DNA of 64,000 nucleotides from Lentzea californiensis (GCF_024648825.1 NZ_JANBBE010000005.1:310001-374000), one strand, 5' to 3'. Shown: positions 18,390 to 28,592, numbered from the stretch's first letter. Numbers and translations: made by a program. The notes: generated by a model from the letters alone, not told the origin.

Positions 18390-19181
18390 CTACCGGCCTT
18401 TGAACTCCGGCTTGCGCTTCTCGGAGAACGCCCGCGGCCCCTCCTTGGCGTCCTCACTGGAGAACACCTCCACGCCGAGCCGAGCGTCCACTGTGAACGC
18501 TTCGTTCTCGTGCATGACCTCGGTCTCCCGCATGGTCTGCAGGATCTTCCGCACCGCGACGGGCCCGTTGGCTGTGATCAGCGCGGCCAGTTCCATGGCC
18601 TTGTCCAGGGCCTGACCGTCCGGCACCACGTGCCCGATCAGCCCGATCTCCTTGGCCTCCGCCGCACGGATGTGGCGTCCGGTCAGCAGAAGATCGGCCG
18701 CGACGGTGTACGGGATCTGGCGTGGCAACCGCACCGCCGAGCCGCCCAGGGGGAACAGCCCCCACCGTGCTTCTGAGACACCGAACCGCGCGCTCTCACC
18801 GGCGACGCGGATGTCGGTCGCCTGCAGGATCTCCGTGCCGCCGGCGACCGCGGGGCCTTCCACCGCGGCGATCAGCGGTTTCGTCAATCGACGTCCTTTG
18901 AGCAGCGGTTCGATGACGGAGAAGTCGAACTTGCCTGCGTTCTCGCTGGGATGGTTGGACGTCATCGCCTTGAGGTCGGCGCCCGCGCAGAACGCCCCGC
19001 CTGCGCCGGTCAGGACGCAGACGCGGACGTCCGGATCGGAGTCCACCCGGTCCCACGCCTGTTTCATGATGGCCAGCATGGGGCCGGACAGGGCGTTGCG
19101 GACCTCCGGGCGGTTCATCGTGACGACCAGGACGTTGCCGGCCAGTTCCACCAAGGCATGTGGTTCTGTCGTGGTCGTCAT
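18390..19181 (-). CDS. echA19: Steroid enoyl-CoA hydratase EchA19
   Basis: 263 aa crotonase. [13 protein letters not shown] near residue 65, [22 protein letters not shown] and [21 protein letters not shown] near 115-140, and the C-terminal [20 protein letters not shown] match M. tuberculosis EchA19 (Rv3516), which hydrates side-chain enoyl-CoAs of cholesterol degradation. ATG at 19181 has AGGAGG upstream and is preferred to the longer frame. It is divergent from fadD19 across a KstR-like site, the same gene pair as Rv3516-Rv3515c. Confidence 0.93.
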   Translation of the reverse strand: MTTTTEPHALVELAGNVLVVTMNRPEVRNALSGPMLAIMKQAWDRVDSDPDVRVCVLTGAGGAFCAGADLKAMTSNHPSENAGKFDFSVIEPLLKGRRLTKPLIAAVEGPAVAGGTEILQATDIRVAGESARFGVSEARWGLFPLGGSAVRLPRQIPYTVAADLLLTGRHIRAAEAKEIGLIGHVVPDGQALDKAMELAALITANGPVAVRKILQTMRETEVMHENEAFTVDARLGVEVFSSEDAKEGPRAFSEKRKPEFKGR

Positions 19182-19230
19182 TCGCGCGCCTCCTGGATCG
19201 AGTCTGACCGCACGGGGGATTGTCGAGAAC

Positions 19231-19244
19231 AGTAACACGTTCTA
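19231..19244. promoter_or_regulatory. KstR-type operator between echA19 and fadD19
   Basis: AGTAACACGTTCTA matches 7 of 8 fixed positions of TnnAACnnGTTnnA in the 74-bp divergent gap. It ends 11 bases before the fadD19 ATG. Confidence 0.68.
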
Positions 19245-19255
19245 CTTTGCACACC

Positions 19256-20842
19256 ATGGCCCTCAACGTCGCAGACCTCGTTGAACACGCCGCCGACACC
19301 GTGCCCGGCAGGACCGCGCTCGTGTGCGGGTCCAAGCGGGTCACCTACGCCGAGCTCGAGTCGCGAGCCAACAAACTGGCTCACCACCTGGCAAAGAACG
19401 GCGTGACGCAGGGTGCGCACGTGGGGCTCTACGCGCGCAACTCGATCGAACTCGTCGAAGCCATGCTCGCCGTCTACAAGCTGCGCGCCGTGGCGATCAA
19501 CGTGAACTACCGCTACACCAAGAACGAGTTGCAATACCTGTTCGGTGAAGCCGATCTGACCGCTCTCGTACACGAACGGCGGTACTCGCCGCTGGTCGCG
19601 GAGGTCGGTGTGCCCGGCCACGCGGTCGTGATCGACGACGAGACGGACGAGGACTTCGCAGGCGCCGACTACGAAACGGCACTCGCCGAGGAGTCCGGCG
19701 AGCGCGACTTCGAGCCGCGCAGCCCCGACGACCTCTACATCCTGTTCACCGGTGGCACGACCGGCATGCCCAAGGGTGTGATGTGGCGGCACGAGGACGT
19801 GTGGCGCACGCTCGGCGGCGGCATCGACTTCGTCACCGGCGAACGGCTGACCGATGAGTGGCAGCAGGCCAAGGCGGGCAAGGACTACGGGCTCATCAGG
19901 CTGTGCCTGCCGCCGTTGATCCACGGCGCGGCGCAGTGGGCCGTCCTGGGCGCGTTGTTCAGCTGCAGCACGGTGGTGCTGGTGCCCAAGTTCGACCCCG
20001 CCGAGATCTGGCGGGTGATCGAAAGGGAAAAGGTCCAGGTCGCCGTCATCACCGGCGACGCCATGGGCCGGCCGCTGATCGAGGAGTTCCAGCGCGGCAC
20101 GTACGACGGCTCGTCGCTGTACATCCTCAACAGCAGCGCCGCGTTGTTCTCCTACACCGTGAAGAAGCAGTTCCACGAACACCTGCCGCACACGACGCTG
20201 CTGGAGTCGATCGGGTCGAGCGAGACCGGGTCCACCGGCATCGGCGCGGTGCCCAAGGAGATCGTGAAGACCGACGGCACCAAGGTGAAGCTCAACGAGG
20301 ACACCATCGTCATCGACGAGGACGGCAACAGGCTGGAGCCGGAGCCCGGCGTCATCGGCAAGCTGGCGCGCGGCGGGCACATCCCACTGGGCTACTACAA
20401 GGACCCCGAGAAGACCGCGCGGATGTTCGTCGAGGTCGACGGCAGGCGGTTCACGGTGCCCGGCGACTTCGCCCGGTTCGAGGAGGACGGCGACATCACG
20501 TTGCTGGGCCGCGGCAACACCTGCGTCAACACCGGCGGCGAGAAGGTGTTCCCCGAAGAGGTCGAAGGGGTGCTGAAGTCGCACCCGGACGTGTTCGACG
20601 CGCTCGTGATCGGCATCCCGGACGACCTGCTCGGCCAGCGCGTCGGCGCGATCGTCCAGCCGCGCGACGGCGCGACGCCGACACTGTCCGAACTGGACGC
20701 TCACGTCCGCGAGACCCTCGCCGGCTACAAGGTGCCGCGGTCGCTGTGGCTCGTCGCCGAGATCGGCCGCACCCCCAGCGGCAAACCCGACTACCAGTGG
20801 GCGAAGCGCCACGTGGAGGATCATGCGCACCAGCCTGTGTGA
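19256..20842 (+). CDS. fadD19: Sterol side-chain acyl-CoA synthetase FadD19
   Basis: 528 aa. MALNVADLVEHAADTVPGR at the start, LFTGGTTGMPKGVMWRHED near residue 165, SIGSSETGSTG near 320, and GRGNTCVNTGGEKVFPEEVE near 420 follow FadD19 (Rv3515c) closely; PSGKPDYQWAK holds the catalytic Lys. FadD19 activates C24/C26 steroid acids to CoA esters; in Rhodococcus it is needed for C-24-branched sterols. The ATG at 19256 is chosen by alignment and because the KstR-like site lies just ahead. The stop overlaps the next gene by 20 bases. Confidence 0.93.
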   Translation: MALNVADLVEHAADTVPGRTALVCGSKRVTYAELESRANKLAHHLAKNGVTQGAHVGLYARNSIELVEAMLAVYKLRAVAINVNYRYTKNELQYLFGEADLTALVHERRYSPLVAEVGVPGHAVVIDDETDEDFAGADYETALAEESGERDFEPRSPDDLYILFTGGTTGMPKGVMWRHEDVWRTLGGGIDFVTGERLTDEWQQAKAGKDYGLIRLCLPPLIHGAAQWAVLGALFSCSTVVLVPKFDPAEIWRVIEREKVQVAVITGDAMGRPLIEEFQRGTYDGSSLYILNSSAALFSYTVKKQFHEHLPHTTLLESIGSSETGSTGIGAVPKEIVKTDGTKVKLNEDTIVIDEDGNRLEPEPGVIGKLARGGHIPLGYYKDPEKTARMFVEVDGRRFTVPGDFARFEEDGDITLLGRGNTCVNTGGEKVFPEEVEGVLKSHPDVFDALVIGIPDDLLGQRVGAIVQPRDGATPTLSELDAHVRETLAGYKVPRSLWLVAEIGRTPSGKPDYQWAKRHVEDHAHQPV

Positions 20843-21911
20843 CGAGCTGGGCATCGAACACCCCGTCTTCGGCTTCACGCCGTCCGAGCACGTGGCGGCG
20901 GCGATCAGCCGAGCAGGCGGGCTCGGTGTCCTCGGGTGCGTGCGGTTCAACGACGCGGACGACCTCGACCGCGCGTTGACGTGGATGGACGAGAACACCG
21001 ACGGCAAGCCGTACGGCGTCGACATCGTCATGCCCGCCACCGTGCCGAAGGAGGGCACGCAGATCGACCTGGCGAGCCTCATCCCGCAGAGCCACAAGGA
21101 GTTCGTGCAACAGACGTTGCTGAAGCTCGGCGTGCCACCGCTGCCCGACGGTGAAGGTGGCGAGGGCGTGCTCGGATGGCTGCACTCGGTCGCGCGATCA
21201 CACGTCGACGTGGCACTGGGGCACCCCATCCGGCTCATCGCGAACGCCCTCGGCTCGCCACCCGCCGACGTCATCGAGCAGGTGCACGCGGCCGGAGTCC
21301 CGGTGGCGGCGCTGGCGGGCAAGGCCGAGCACGCACGACGGCACGTGGCCAACGGCGTCGACATCGTGGTGGCCCAGGGCTACGAGGCCGGCGGTCACAC
21401 CGGCGAGGTCGCGACGATGGTGCTGGTGCCGGAGATCGCCGACGCGGTGGACGTCCCGGTGCTCGCCGCGGGGGGCATCGGGTCGGGACGGCAGGCCGCC
21501 GCCGCGATGGCGCTCGGTGCGTCCGGCGTGTGGATGGGCTCGTACTGGCTGACCACCGCCGAGTACGCGCTGGGCAACTCCAGCACGCAGCAGGCGTTGC
21601 TCGCCGCCGGTTCCAGCGACACCGTCCGCACCCGCATCTACACCGGCAAACCGGCGCGGTTGCTGAAGACGCGGTGGACAGAGGCGTGGACGTCCGCGGA
21701 GGCACCGGAACCGTTGCCGATGCCGTTGCAGAACATCCTGGTCAGCGAGGCGCACCTGCGGATCGCCCGGTCGGACGACCCGTCCGTGGTCTCGATGCCG
21801 GTCGGGCAGATCGTCGGGAGGATGAACGAGGTCCGCCCGGTCGCGGCCGTGATGGCGGACCTGCTGGCGGAGTTCGACGCGACGGTCGAACGCCTCACCA
21901 AGCTGCGCTGA
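20823..21911 (+). CDS. Nitronate monooxygenase-like flavin oxidoreductase
   Basis: 362 aa FMN TIM barrel of the 2-nitropropane dioxygenase family. ISRAGGLGVLG near residue 29, VAQGYEAGGHTGEVATMVL near 183-201 with the His-containing loop, and VLAAGGIGSGRQAAAAMALGA near 215 are the FMN-binding signature. The overlap with fadD19 indicates co-transcription. It resembles the Rv1894c/Rv1533 group more than IpdC as far as I can judge. A role as enoyl reductase or oxidase on a steroid intermediate is a guess from context. Confidence 0.82.
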   Translation: MRTSLCDELGIEHPVFGFTPSEHVAAAISRAGGLGVLGCVRFNDADDLDRALTWMDENTDGKPYGVDIVMPATVPKEGTQIDLASLIPQSHKEFVQQTLLKLGVPPLPDGEGGEGVLGWLHSVARSHVDVALGHPIRLIANALGSPPADVIEQVHAAGVPVAALAGKAEHARRHVANGVDIVVAQGYEAGGHTGEVATMVLVPEIADAVDVPVLAAGGIGSGRQAAAAMALGASGVWMGSYWLTTAEYALGNSSTQQALLAAGSSDTVRTRIYTGKPARLLKTRWTEAWTSAEAPEPLPMPLQNILVSEAHLRIARSDDPSVVSMPVGQIVGRMNEVRPVAAVMADLLAEFDATVERLTKLR

Positions 21912-22809
21912 GTTTCAGGAGCTGGGCGGTCGCCCCGCCCAGCTCGAACTCGTTGCGCTTCGCCGCGGTGAAGTAGCGGTGCACGTCGTGGCTCATGTCG
22001 ATTCCGGTGCCGCCGTGGACGTGCACGGCGGTGTGCGCCACGCGGTGCCCTGCGTCTGCGGCCCAGAACTTCGCCGTGGCCACCTCCTGAGCCGCGTCCA
22101 GCCCCTCGGAGAGGCGCCAGGCGGCCTGCCAGAGCGTCAGCCGGATCGCCGCGACGTCGATGTACGCATCAGCCAGACGTTGCGCCACGGCCTGGAAACT
22201 GCCGATCGGCCGGTCGAACTGCACGCGTGTCCTCGCGTACTCGGCCGTCAACTCCAAGGCATGTTCGGTGACGCCGAGCTGCAGAGCGCACAACCCCAGC
22301 GTGTACCGGGTGCTCAACCAGTCGGGGGACAGGTCCGGCACGACCTCGCCGGTGCCGGAGAACGCGAAGCACCCCGCGTCCGAGCCGTCGACCAGCTCCT
22401 GGCCCGTGATGTCCAGCTGCTCCGCCTTGACGAGGAACACCTGCCCGTCGTGCGCCACCAGGAACGCGGCCGCCTGCGACGCGAACGGCACGGTCGTCTT
22501 CAGACCGCCGGCCTCCGACAGCGCCACGGACAGCACCGTCCCCGGCTTCAGCCAGCGATCGCGCTGGTCCGGAGTTCCGAACTCCGCGAGCGCCGACGCC
22601 GCGACCGTCGTGGGCAGGTAGGGGACGGGGGAGACCGCGCGGCCCAGTTCGACCAGCACCGAGCACTGTTCCAGCACGCCGAACTCGTCGGGCCGTTCCG
22701 GCACGACGCCCGACTTGACCAGGTCGGGCCAGGGCGTGTCGGACGAGTCGAGGATCTTGCGGGTCAGCGCGGCCAGTTCGCGCTGGGCCTCGGTCAGGGT
22801 GAAGTCCAC
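21895..22809 (-). CDS. fadE27: Acyl-CoA dehydrogenase subunit FadE27 (ChsE5)
   Basis: 304 aa, shorter than the roughly 370 aa of M. tuberculosis FadE27. FGVLEQCSVLVELGRAVSPVPYL near residue 43, LTAEYARTRVQFDRPIGSFQ near 185, QRLADAYIDVAAIRLTLWQAAW and HTAVHVHGGTGIDMSHDVHR near 265 match it. In the family it pairs with FadE26 as an alpha2beta2 dehydrogenase (ChsE4-ChsE5) that oxidises the 8-carbon side-chain CoA ester. The shortening is in the N-terminal helical and beta regions. It lies 9 bases after fadE26 and overlaps the convergent NMO gene by 17. Confidence 0.9.
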   Translation of the reverse strand: MDFTLTEAQRELAALTRKILDSSDTPWPDLVKSGVVPERPDEFGVLEQCSVLVELGRAVSPVPYLPTTVAASALAEFGTPDQRDRWLKPGTVLSVALSEAGGLKTTVPFASQAAAFLVAHDGQVFLVKAEQLDITGQELVDGSDAGCFAFSGTGEVVPDLSPDWLSTRYTLGLCALQLGVTEHALELTAEYARTRVQFDRPIGSFQAVAQRLADAYIDVAAIRLTLWQAAWRLSEGLDAAQEVATAKFWAADAGHRVAHTAVHVHGGTGIDMSHDVHRYFTAAKRNEFELGGATAQLLKLSAAW

Positions 22810-22818
22810 GGAGTCTCC

Positions 22819-23979
<1,161 letters not shown>

Positions 23980-23990
23980 GACCGCTACTC

Positions 23991-24004
23991 TAGAACAAGT
24001 TCTA
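23991..24004. promoter_or_regulatory. KstR operator between fadE26 and fdxD
   Basis: TAGAACAAGTTCTA is a fully palindromic 8-of-8 match to TnnAACnnGTTnnA, the best in the window. It lies 12 bases from the fadE26 start and 20 from fdxD. Confidence 0.85.
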
Positions 24005-24024
24005 CTTGATGTCAGGAGGCCGCG

Positions 24025-24216
24025 ATGAAGGTCGGCGTCGACCCTTCGGTGTGTGAGGCGCACGGGGCGTGCATGTCAATCCTGCCTGAGGTGTTTGACC
24101 TTGACGACGATGAGGTTCTGCAGATCCGGGACGGTGAGCTGGCCCCGTCGGAAGAGGAGCCGGCGGAACGGGCCGTGGCCTCGTGCCCCATGGGCGCGCT
24201 GCGCCTCTCACGCTGA
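24025..24216 (+). CDS. fdxD: 3Fe-4S ferredoxin FdxD
   Basis: 63 aa. Cys10 and Cys16 (CEAHGAC) and Cys54 followed by Pro (SCPMGAL) form the three-Cys pattern of a [3Fe-4S] P450 ferredoxin. It matches FdxD (Rv3503c), which lies between fadE26 and hsd4A in M. tuberculosis and is a likely electron donor for sterol P450s such as CYP125. GAGG-type ribosome-binding site (AGGAGG at 24015-24020) precedes the ATG. Regulated by the perfect KstR site just upstream. Confidence 0.92.
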   Translation: MKVGVDPSVCEAHGACMSILPEVFDLDDDEVLQIRDGELAPSEEEPAERAVASCPMGALRLSR

Positions 24217-24233
24217 TGGACCTTGCCACGAAC

Positions 24234-24247
24234 AAGAACAGATTCTA
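24234..24247. promoter_or_regulatory. Degenerate KstR-like site
   Basis: AAGAACAGATTCTA matches 6 of 8 fixed positions of TnnAACnnGTTnnA and lies 49 bases before the alcohol dehydrogenase start. Weak alone, but placed as a second promoter site inside the fdxD-adh-hsd4A run. Confidence 0.4.
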
Positions 24248-24296
24248 GTGTGCGACGGGTAGTTTGACCGCGTGAGCTCAGCGAGGAGTGATACCG

Positions 24297-25382
24297 GTGA
24301 AGGCTGCCGTGCTCAACCAGGTAGGCGACGACAAGCTCGAGCTCCGCGACGACGTGACCACAGCCCCGGTGGGGCCGCAGGAGATCCGCATCAGGATCAA
24401 GGCGTGCGGGGTGTGCCACAGCGATCTGTCCGCAATGGACGGAACGTTGCCGGCCCTCACGCCCGGCGTCGTCGGTCACGAGGGCGCCGGTGAGATCGTC
24501 GAGATCGGGAGCGCCGTGACGTCGCTCGCGGTCGGCGACCACGTGGCGATCACTTTCGTGCCGCCGTGCGGCAAGTGCGCCCAATGCGTGACGGGTCAAT
24601 CGCATCTGTGTCTCGTGCACACCATCTCCGCGTTCACGTCACCGAGGTTCGTCGTCGGTGGCAACCCGGCCTTCGGATACGCCGGGCTCGGCGCGTTCGC
24701 CGAGGAGATGGTCGTGCCCGCGGACGCCGCCGTGAAGGTCGACGACGACGTGCCGTGGGAGATCGCGGCGCTGCTGTCGTGCGGCATCCTGACCGGCGTC
24801 GGGGCCGTGCTCAACACCGCGAAGGTCGAACCGGGTTCCAGCGTCGCCGTGATCGGCTGCGGTGGTGTCGGTGTCGCGGTGGTCCAGGGCGCCCGGCTCG
24901 CTGCCGCCGCACGGATCGTGGCGGTCGACCCGGTGCTCGAGAAGCACGAGGTGGCGCGGAAGTTCGGCGCGACGCACGCGACGACGCCCGACGGTGTCGC
25001 GGACCTGAACAACCAGCTGAACTCCGGCATGGGCTTCGACTACGTGTTCGACGTGGTCGGGCTGCCCGCCACCATCCGCCAGGCGTGGGACCTGACCCGT
25101 CGCGGTGGCCACACGGTCGTCGTCGGCGCGGGCCGGGCGGACGCGATGGTGTCGTTCAGCGCCCAGGAGCTCTTCCTGCACGACAAGACGCTGCACGGCT
25201 CGTTCTACGGGACGGCGAACTTCCGGCGTGACATCCCGCGCATGATCGCGCTGTGGCGGCAGGGCCGGCTGGACCTCGAAGGCATGATCAGCAAGCGGAT
25301 CAGGCTCGAGGACGTGAACGAGGGCCTGCAGGCCCTGCGTGGCGGTGGATCGCTGATCCGCCAGGTGATCCTCTTCGACTGA
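24297..25382 (+). CDS. Zinc-dependent alcohol dehydrogenase
   Basis: 361 aa MDR family. CGVCHSDLSAMDG near residue 36 and GHEGAGEIVEIG near 63 carry catalytic zinc ligands; CGKCAQCVTGQSHLC near 92-106 is the four-Cys structural zinc lobe; VIGCGGVGVAVVQGAR near 190 is the NAD site. GTG at 24297 is chosen because GAGGAG ends 8 bases upstream; a GTG nine bases earlier overlaps that site. Context between fdxD and hsd4A suggests oxidation of a sterol side-chain alcohol such as the C26 hydroxyl, but class III NDMA-type enzymes look similar. Confidence 0.88.
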   Translation: MKAAVLNQVGDDKLELRDDVTTAPVGPQEIRIRIKACGVCHSDLSAMDGTLPALTPGVVGHEGAGEIVEIGSAVTSLAVGDHVAITFVPPCGKCAQCVTGQSHLCLVHTISAFTSPRFVVGGNPAFGYAGLGAFAEEMVVPADAAVKVDDDVPWEIAALLSCGILTGVGAVLNTAKVEPGSSVAVIGCGGVGVAVVQGARLAAAARIVAVDPVLEKHEVARKFGATHATTPDGVADLNNQLNSGMGFDYVFDVVGLPATIRQAWDLTRRGGHTVVVGAGRADAMVSFSAQELFLHDKTLHGSFYGTANFRRDIPRMIALWRQGRLDLEGMISKRIRLEDVNEGLQALRGGGSLIRQVILFD

Positions 25383-25419
25383 CGCGTCTGTCCTGACACA
25401 CCTCTTCTGGGAGTCTCTT

Positions 25420-26268
25420 GTGGACCTTGCGGGGAAGGTCGCCGTGGTCACCGGCGCCGGTGCCGGGCTCGGCCGCGCGGAGGCGCTGGAGCTCGCGAGG
25501 GCCGGTGCGTCGATCGTGCTCAACGACCTGCCGGGCTCGGCCGAGGCCGCTGCGGCCGAGATCGGGGAACTGGGCGCGAAGTGCGTCGTGGTCGAGGGTG
25601 ACGTGGGCGAGCGGAGCACCGCGGACGCCCTCGTCACCGCCGCGATGGAGCAGTTCGGCGGGCTGCACGTCGTCGTGAACAACGCGGGCGTGCTGCGCGA
25701 CCGGATGCTGTTCAACATGACCGACGAGGAGTGGGACCTGGTCGTGCGGGTGCACCTGCGCGGCCACTTCCTGTTGTCGCGCAACGCGGTCGCGCTGTGG
25801 AAGCAGCAGTCGAAGGCGGCCGGTGAACCGGTGTACGCGCGAATCGTCAACACCTCGTCGGAGGCGTTCCTGCTCGGCTCGGAGGGGCAGGCCAACTACG
25901 CGGCGGCCAAGGCGGGCATCGCGGCGCTGACGGTGGCGACCGCCCGTGGCACGAGCCGCTACGGCGTGCGCGCCAATGCGATCTGCCCACGCGCCCGGAC
26001 CCAGATGACCGCGCACGTCTTCGGCGACGCGCCAGAGGGTGACGACTCGCTGGCACCCGAGCACGTCGCCAAGTTCGTGGCGCACCTGGCAGGACCGTCC
26101 GGCGACAGGATCAACGGCCAGGTCTTCGTCGTGCACGGCGGCATGGTCGCGCTGATGGCACCACCGACCGTCGAGCAGGAGTTCGGCGCGTTCACCGATC
26201 TCGACGGCTACTTCGCCGAACGAGATCCACAGAGGACTTTCGCCTGCACGGAAACGATGTCGCTCTAG
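25420..26268 (+). CDS. hsd4A: Steroid hydroxyacyl-CoA/17-beta dehydrogenase Hsd4A
   Basis: 282 aa SDR. TGAGAGLGRAEALELARAGA near residue 11, NNAGVLRDRMLFNMTDEEWD near 88, NTSSEAFLLGSEGQANYAAAKAG with the Ser-Tyr-Lys triad, and NAICPRARTQMT match Hsd4A (Rv3502c). Hsd4A is a dual-function enzyme in side-chain beta-oxidation (22-hydroxy-BNC-CoA dehydrogenase) with 17-beta-hydroxysteroid activity. It is about 35 aa shorter than Rv3502c, mainly at the ends. GTG start 37 bases after adh; 8 bases before the aldehyde dehydrogenase gene. Confidence 0.87.
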   Translation: MDLAGKVAVVTGAGAGLGRAEALELARAGASIVLNDLPGSAEAAAAEIGELGAKCVVVEGDVGERSTADALVTAAMEQFGGLHVVVNNAGVLRDRMLFNMTDEEWDLVVRVHLRGHFLLSRNAVALWKQQSKAAGEPVYARIVNTSSEAFLLGSEGQANYAAAKAGIAALTVATARGTSRYGVRANAICPRARTQMTAHVFGDAPEGDDSLAPEHVAKFVAHLAGPSGDRINGQVFVVHGGMVALMAPPTVEQEFGAFTDLDGYFAERDPQRTFACTETMSL

Positions 26269-26276
26269 GAGGAGCT

Positions 26277-27782
26277 GTGGCGCTCACCGTCCAACCGCAC
26301 CGCGATTCGCTGGGCCTCAAGGACGGCCGGCTCCTCATCGGAGGCGAGTTCCGCGAGGCGGACGAGACCTGGACCCACCACCACCCCGCCACCGGCGAGG
26401 AGGTCGGCAGCTTCGCCGTCGCCTCGGTGCAGGACGTGGACGCGGCCGTGCGTGCGGCCCGCAAGGCCTTCGACGAGGGCACGTGGCCGCGCAGCCGGGC
26501 CGGCGAGCGCATCAAGGTCCTGCGCCGGTACGGAGACCTGCTGCGGGAGCACTCGGACGAGCTGCGCGGACTGCAGGCATTGGACAACGGCGTGCCGCTG
26601 TCGTTCGGGCAGATCTACGCCACCTCGGTCGGCATCGCGGCGGACATCTTCGACCACCACGCCGGCTGGATCGACAAGGTCGGCGGCCAGACGCTGCCGC
26701 CGTACCAGGGCGGCGACCACCTCGCGATGACGTTCCGCGAACCGGTCGGCGTCGTCGCGGCGATCCTGCCGTGGAACGCGCCGTTCGTGCTGTTCGCCCA
26801 GAAACTCGCGCCCGCGCTGGCCGCCGGCTGCACGGTCGTGGTGAAGCCGTCGGAGTACGCGTCGTTCTGCGTGATCCGCATGGTCGAGCTGCTGATCGAG
26901 GCCGGACTGCCCGAGGGCGTCGTCAACCTCGTCACCGGCCCCGGCAACCCGACCGGCGAGGCGCTGATCACCCACCCCGGCGTCGACAAGATCAGCTTCA
27001 CCGGCAGCCGCGCCATCGGCCGCCGGATCGTCGAGGCGTCCGCCGGGACGATGAAGCGCGTGTCCCTGGAACTGGGCGGGAAGTCGCCGGCGATCGTGTT
27101 CGCGGACGCCCCGAACGTCGGCCTCGCCGCGATGACCTGCATGGGCATGGTCACGATGGGCCTGTCGGGCCAGGCGTGCGTCGCGCACACACGCGCGCTG
27201 GTGCAGCGGGACGCGCAGGAAGAGTTCCTCTCGATGGCGCAGATGCTCGCGACCGCGGTGACGTTCGGCGACCCGTTCGACCCAGCGGTGCTGGCCAGCC
27301 CGCTGATCAACGGCAAGCAGCTCGAACGCGTGCTCGGCTACATCGAGCGCGGCCAGGAGGAGGGCGCCCGGCTCGTCACCGGCGGCACCCGGCTCGACGG
27401 CGACTACGCGTCCGGGAACTTCGTCGCACCCACGATCTTCGCCGATGCCAACAACGACATGGCCATCGCGCGTGATGAGATCTTCGGCCCGGTGCTGACC
27501 GTCGTGCCGTTCGACGACGAGGAAGAGGCCGTCCGCATCGCGAACGACACCGAGTACGGACTCGGCGCCGGCGTCTACACCAATGACGTCCGCCGCGCGT
27601 TCCGCGTCTCGAAGGCCTTGCGCGTCGGCATGGTCGGCATCAACGGCTTCCAGCTCGAACCGCACATCCCGTTCGGCGGTTACAAGCAGTCCGGCCTCGG
27701 CCGTGAGGGCGGACAGAGCGCCTACGAGGCCTACACCGAGCTCAAGACCGTGATGATGCCGCTGACCGACGAGATGATGTAG
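26277..27782 (+). CDS. Aldehyde dehydrogenase
   Basis: 501 aa ALDH superfamily. ILPWNAPFVLFAQKLAPALAAG near residue 162, the catalytic Glu in SLELGGKSP near 266, the Cys in GQACVAHTR near 300 and DEIFGPVLTV near 400 are all present, so it should be active. GTG start with GGAGGA ribosome-binding site 5 bases upstream. In line with adh and hsd4A it may finish oxidation of an alcohol to an acid on the sterol side chain, or handle propionaldehyde-type products from aldolase cleavage. The exact substrate is not determinable. Confidence 0.9.
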   Translation: MALTVQPHRDSLGLKDGRLLIGGEFREADETWTHHHPATGEEVGSFAVASVQDVDAAVRAARKAFDEGTWPRSRAGERIKVLRRYGDLLREHSDELRGLQALDNGVPLSFGQIYATSVGIAADIFDHHAGWIDKVGGQTLPPYQGGDHLAMTFREPVGVVAAILPWNAPFVLFAQKLAPALAAGCTVVVKPSEYASFCVIRMVELLIEAGLPEGVVNLVTGPGNPTGEALITHPGVDKISFTGSRAIGRRIVEASAGTMKRVSLELGGKSPAIVFADAPNVGLAAMTCMGMVTMGLSGQACVAHTRALVQRDAQEEFLSMAQMLATAVTFGDPFDPAVLASPLINGKQLERVLGYIERGQEEGARLVTGGTRLDGDYASGNFVAPTIFADANNDMAIARDEIFGPVLTVVPFDDEEEAVRIANDTEYGLGAGVYTNDVRRAFRVSKALRVGMVGINGFQLEPHIPFGGYKQSGLGREGGQSAYEAYTELKTVMMPLTDEMM

Positions 27783-28532
27783 ATGCGGCTGGACGGGAAG
27801 GTCGCCCTGATCACCGGCGCCGCCCGGGGTCAGGGCGCGGCCGCGGCACGCCGGTTCGTCGCCGAGGGCGCGCGGGTGATGATCACCGACGTCCTCGACG
27901 ACCAGGGCAAGGAACTGGCGGCCGAACTCGGTGCCGAGTACTGCCACCTGGACGTGTCGTCGGAGGACGAGTGGGCGGACGCCGTCGCGTTCACCGTCGC
28001 GACGTTCGGCGACATCACGGTCCTCGTGAACAACGCCGGCATCCTGCACTTCTCCGCCCTGGCAGACACCACGCTCGCCGACTACCAGCGGGTGATCGGC
28101 ATCAACCAGGTCGGCACGTTCCTCGGCATGCGCGCGGTCGTGTCGTCCATGAAGCAGGCCGCCGGCGGGTCGATCGTGAACGTGTCGTCGGTCGAGGGAC
28201 TGGGCGGCATGCCGTACCTGGTGGCCTACACGGCGTCGAAGTTCGCGATCCGCGGCATGACCAAGGTCGCCGCGATGGAACTGGGACAGCACGGGATCCG
28301 CGTGAACTCCGTGCACCCCGGCGCCATCGACACCCCGATGGTCAGCACGGCCCTGGGCCGTCCGATCGACGTCTCGCCGATAGGCAAGAAGCTGGCGCTG
28401 CGCCGGATCGGGCAGCCCGAGGACGTCGCGAACGTCGTGCTGTTCCTGGCCAGTGACGACAGCGCCTACTGCACGGGCGGCGAGTTCGTGGTCGACGGAG
28501 GGGCGACGGCGACGCACGCGCTGAACGGTTGA
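27783..28532 (+). CDS. SDR-family 3-alpha/20-beta-type hydroxysteroid dehydrogenase
   Basis: 249 aa. TGAARGQGAAAARRFVAEGA near residue 12, NNAGILHFSALADTTLADYQ near 82, VNVSSVEGLGGMPYLVAYTASKFA with the catalytic triad, and VNSVHPGAIDTPM near 178 resemble Rv2002 (FabG3, 20-beta-HSD) and bacterial 3-alpha,20-beta-HSDs. ATG directly follows the previous TAG with no gap. Last gene of the rightward sterol operon; a hairpin follows 20 bases later. A generic FabG-like oxidoreductase is the fallback reading. Confidence 0.83.
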   Translation: MRLDGKVALITGAARGQGAAAARRFVAEGARVMITDVLDDQGKELAAELGAEYCHLDVSSEDEWADAVAFTVATFGDITVLVNNAGILHFSALADTTLADYQRVIGINQVGTFLGMRAVVSSMKQAAGGSIVNVSSVEGLGGMPYLVAYTASKFAIRGMTKVAAMELGQHGIRVNSVHPGAIDTPMVSTALGRPIDVSPIGKKLALRRIGQPEDVANVVLFLASDDSAYCTGGEFVVDGGATATHALNG

Positions 28533-28552
28533 CGCTCACCAGGAGGCAACCA

Positions 28553-28592
28553 GATTGATCTCGACGGCGTCTTCGTGGTCGAGAGGTCAATC
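28553..28592. terminator. Terminator-like hairpin after the sterol operon
   Basis: GATTGATCTCGAC at 28553-28565 can pair with GTCGAGAGGTCAATC at 28578-28592, with a two-base bulge and a 12-nt loop. It closes the adh-hsd4A-aldh-SDR operon and lies just before the TAP peptidase gene. Confidence 0.55.

Noticed and set aside
19178-21364. A 728-codon leftward frame opposite fadD19 and the NMO gene
   Set aside because: It is antisense to two genes with clear families, has low-complexity Arg/Gly/His/Val composition and no recognisable domain: a GC-bias shadow.
20823-21911. Assignment of the NMO-like gene as ipdC
   Set aside because: It is co-transcribed with fadD19 rather than ipdAB, and its N-terminus resembles other NMO-like groups better; IpdC cannot be confirmed from memory.
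26265-28517. A 750-codon leftward frame opposite the ALDH and SDR genes
   Set aside because: Same reason: repetitive HR/DRRD-rich translation, and both sense genes have intact catalytic motifs.
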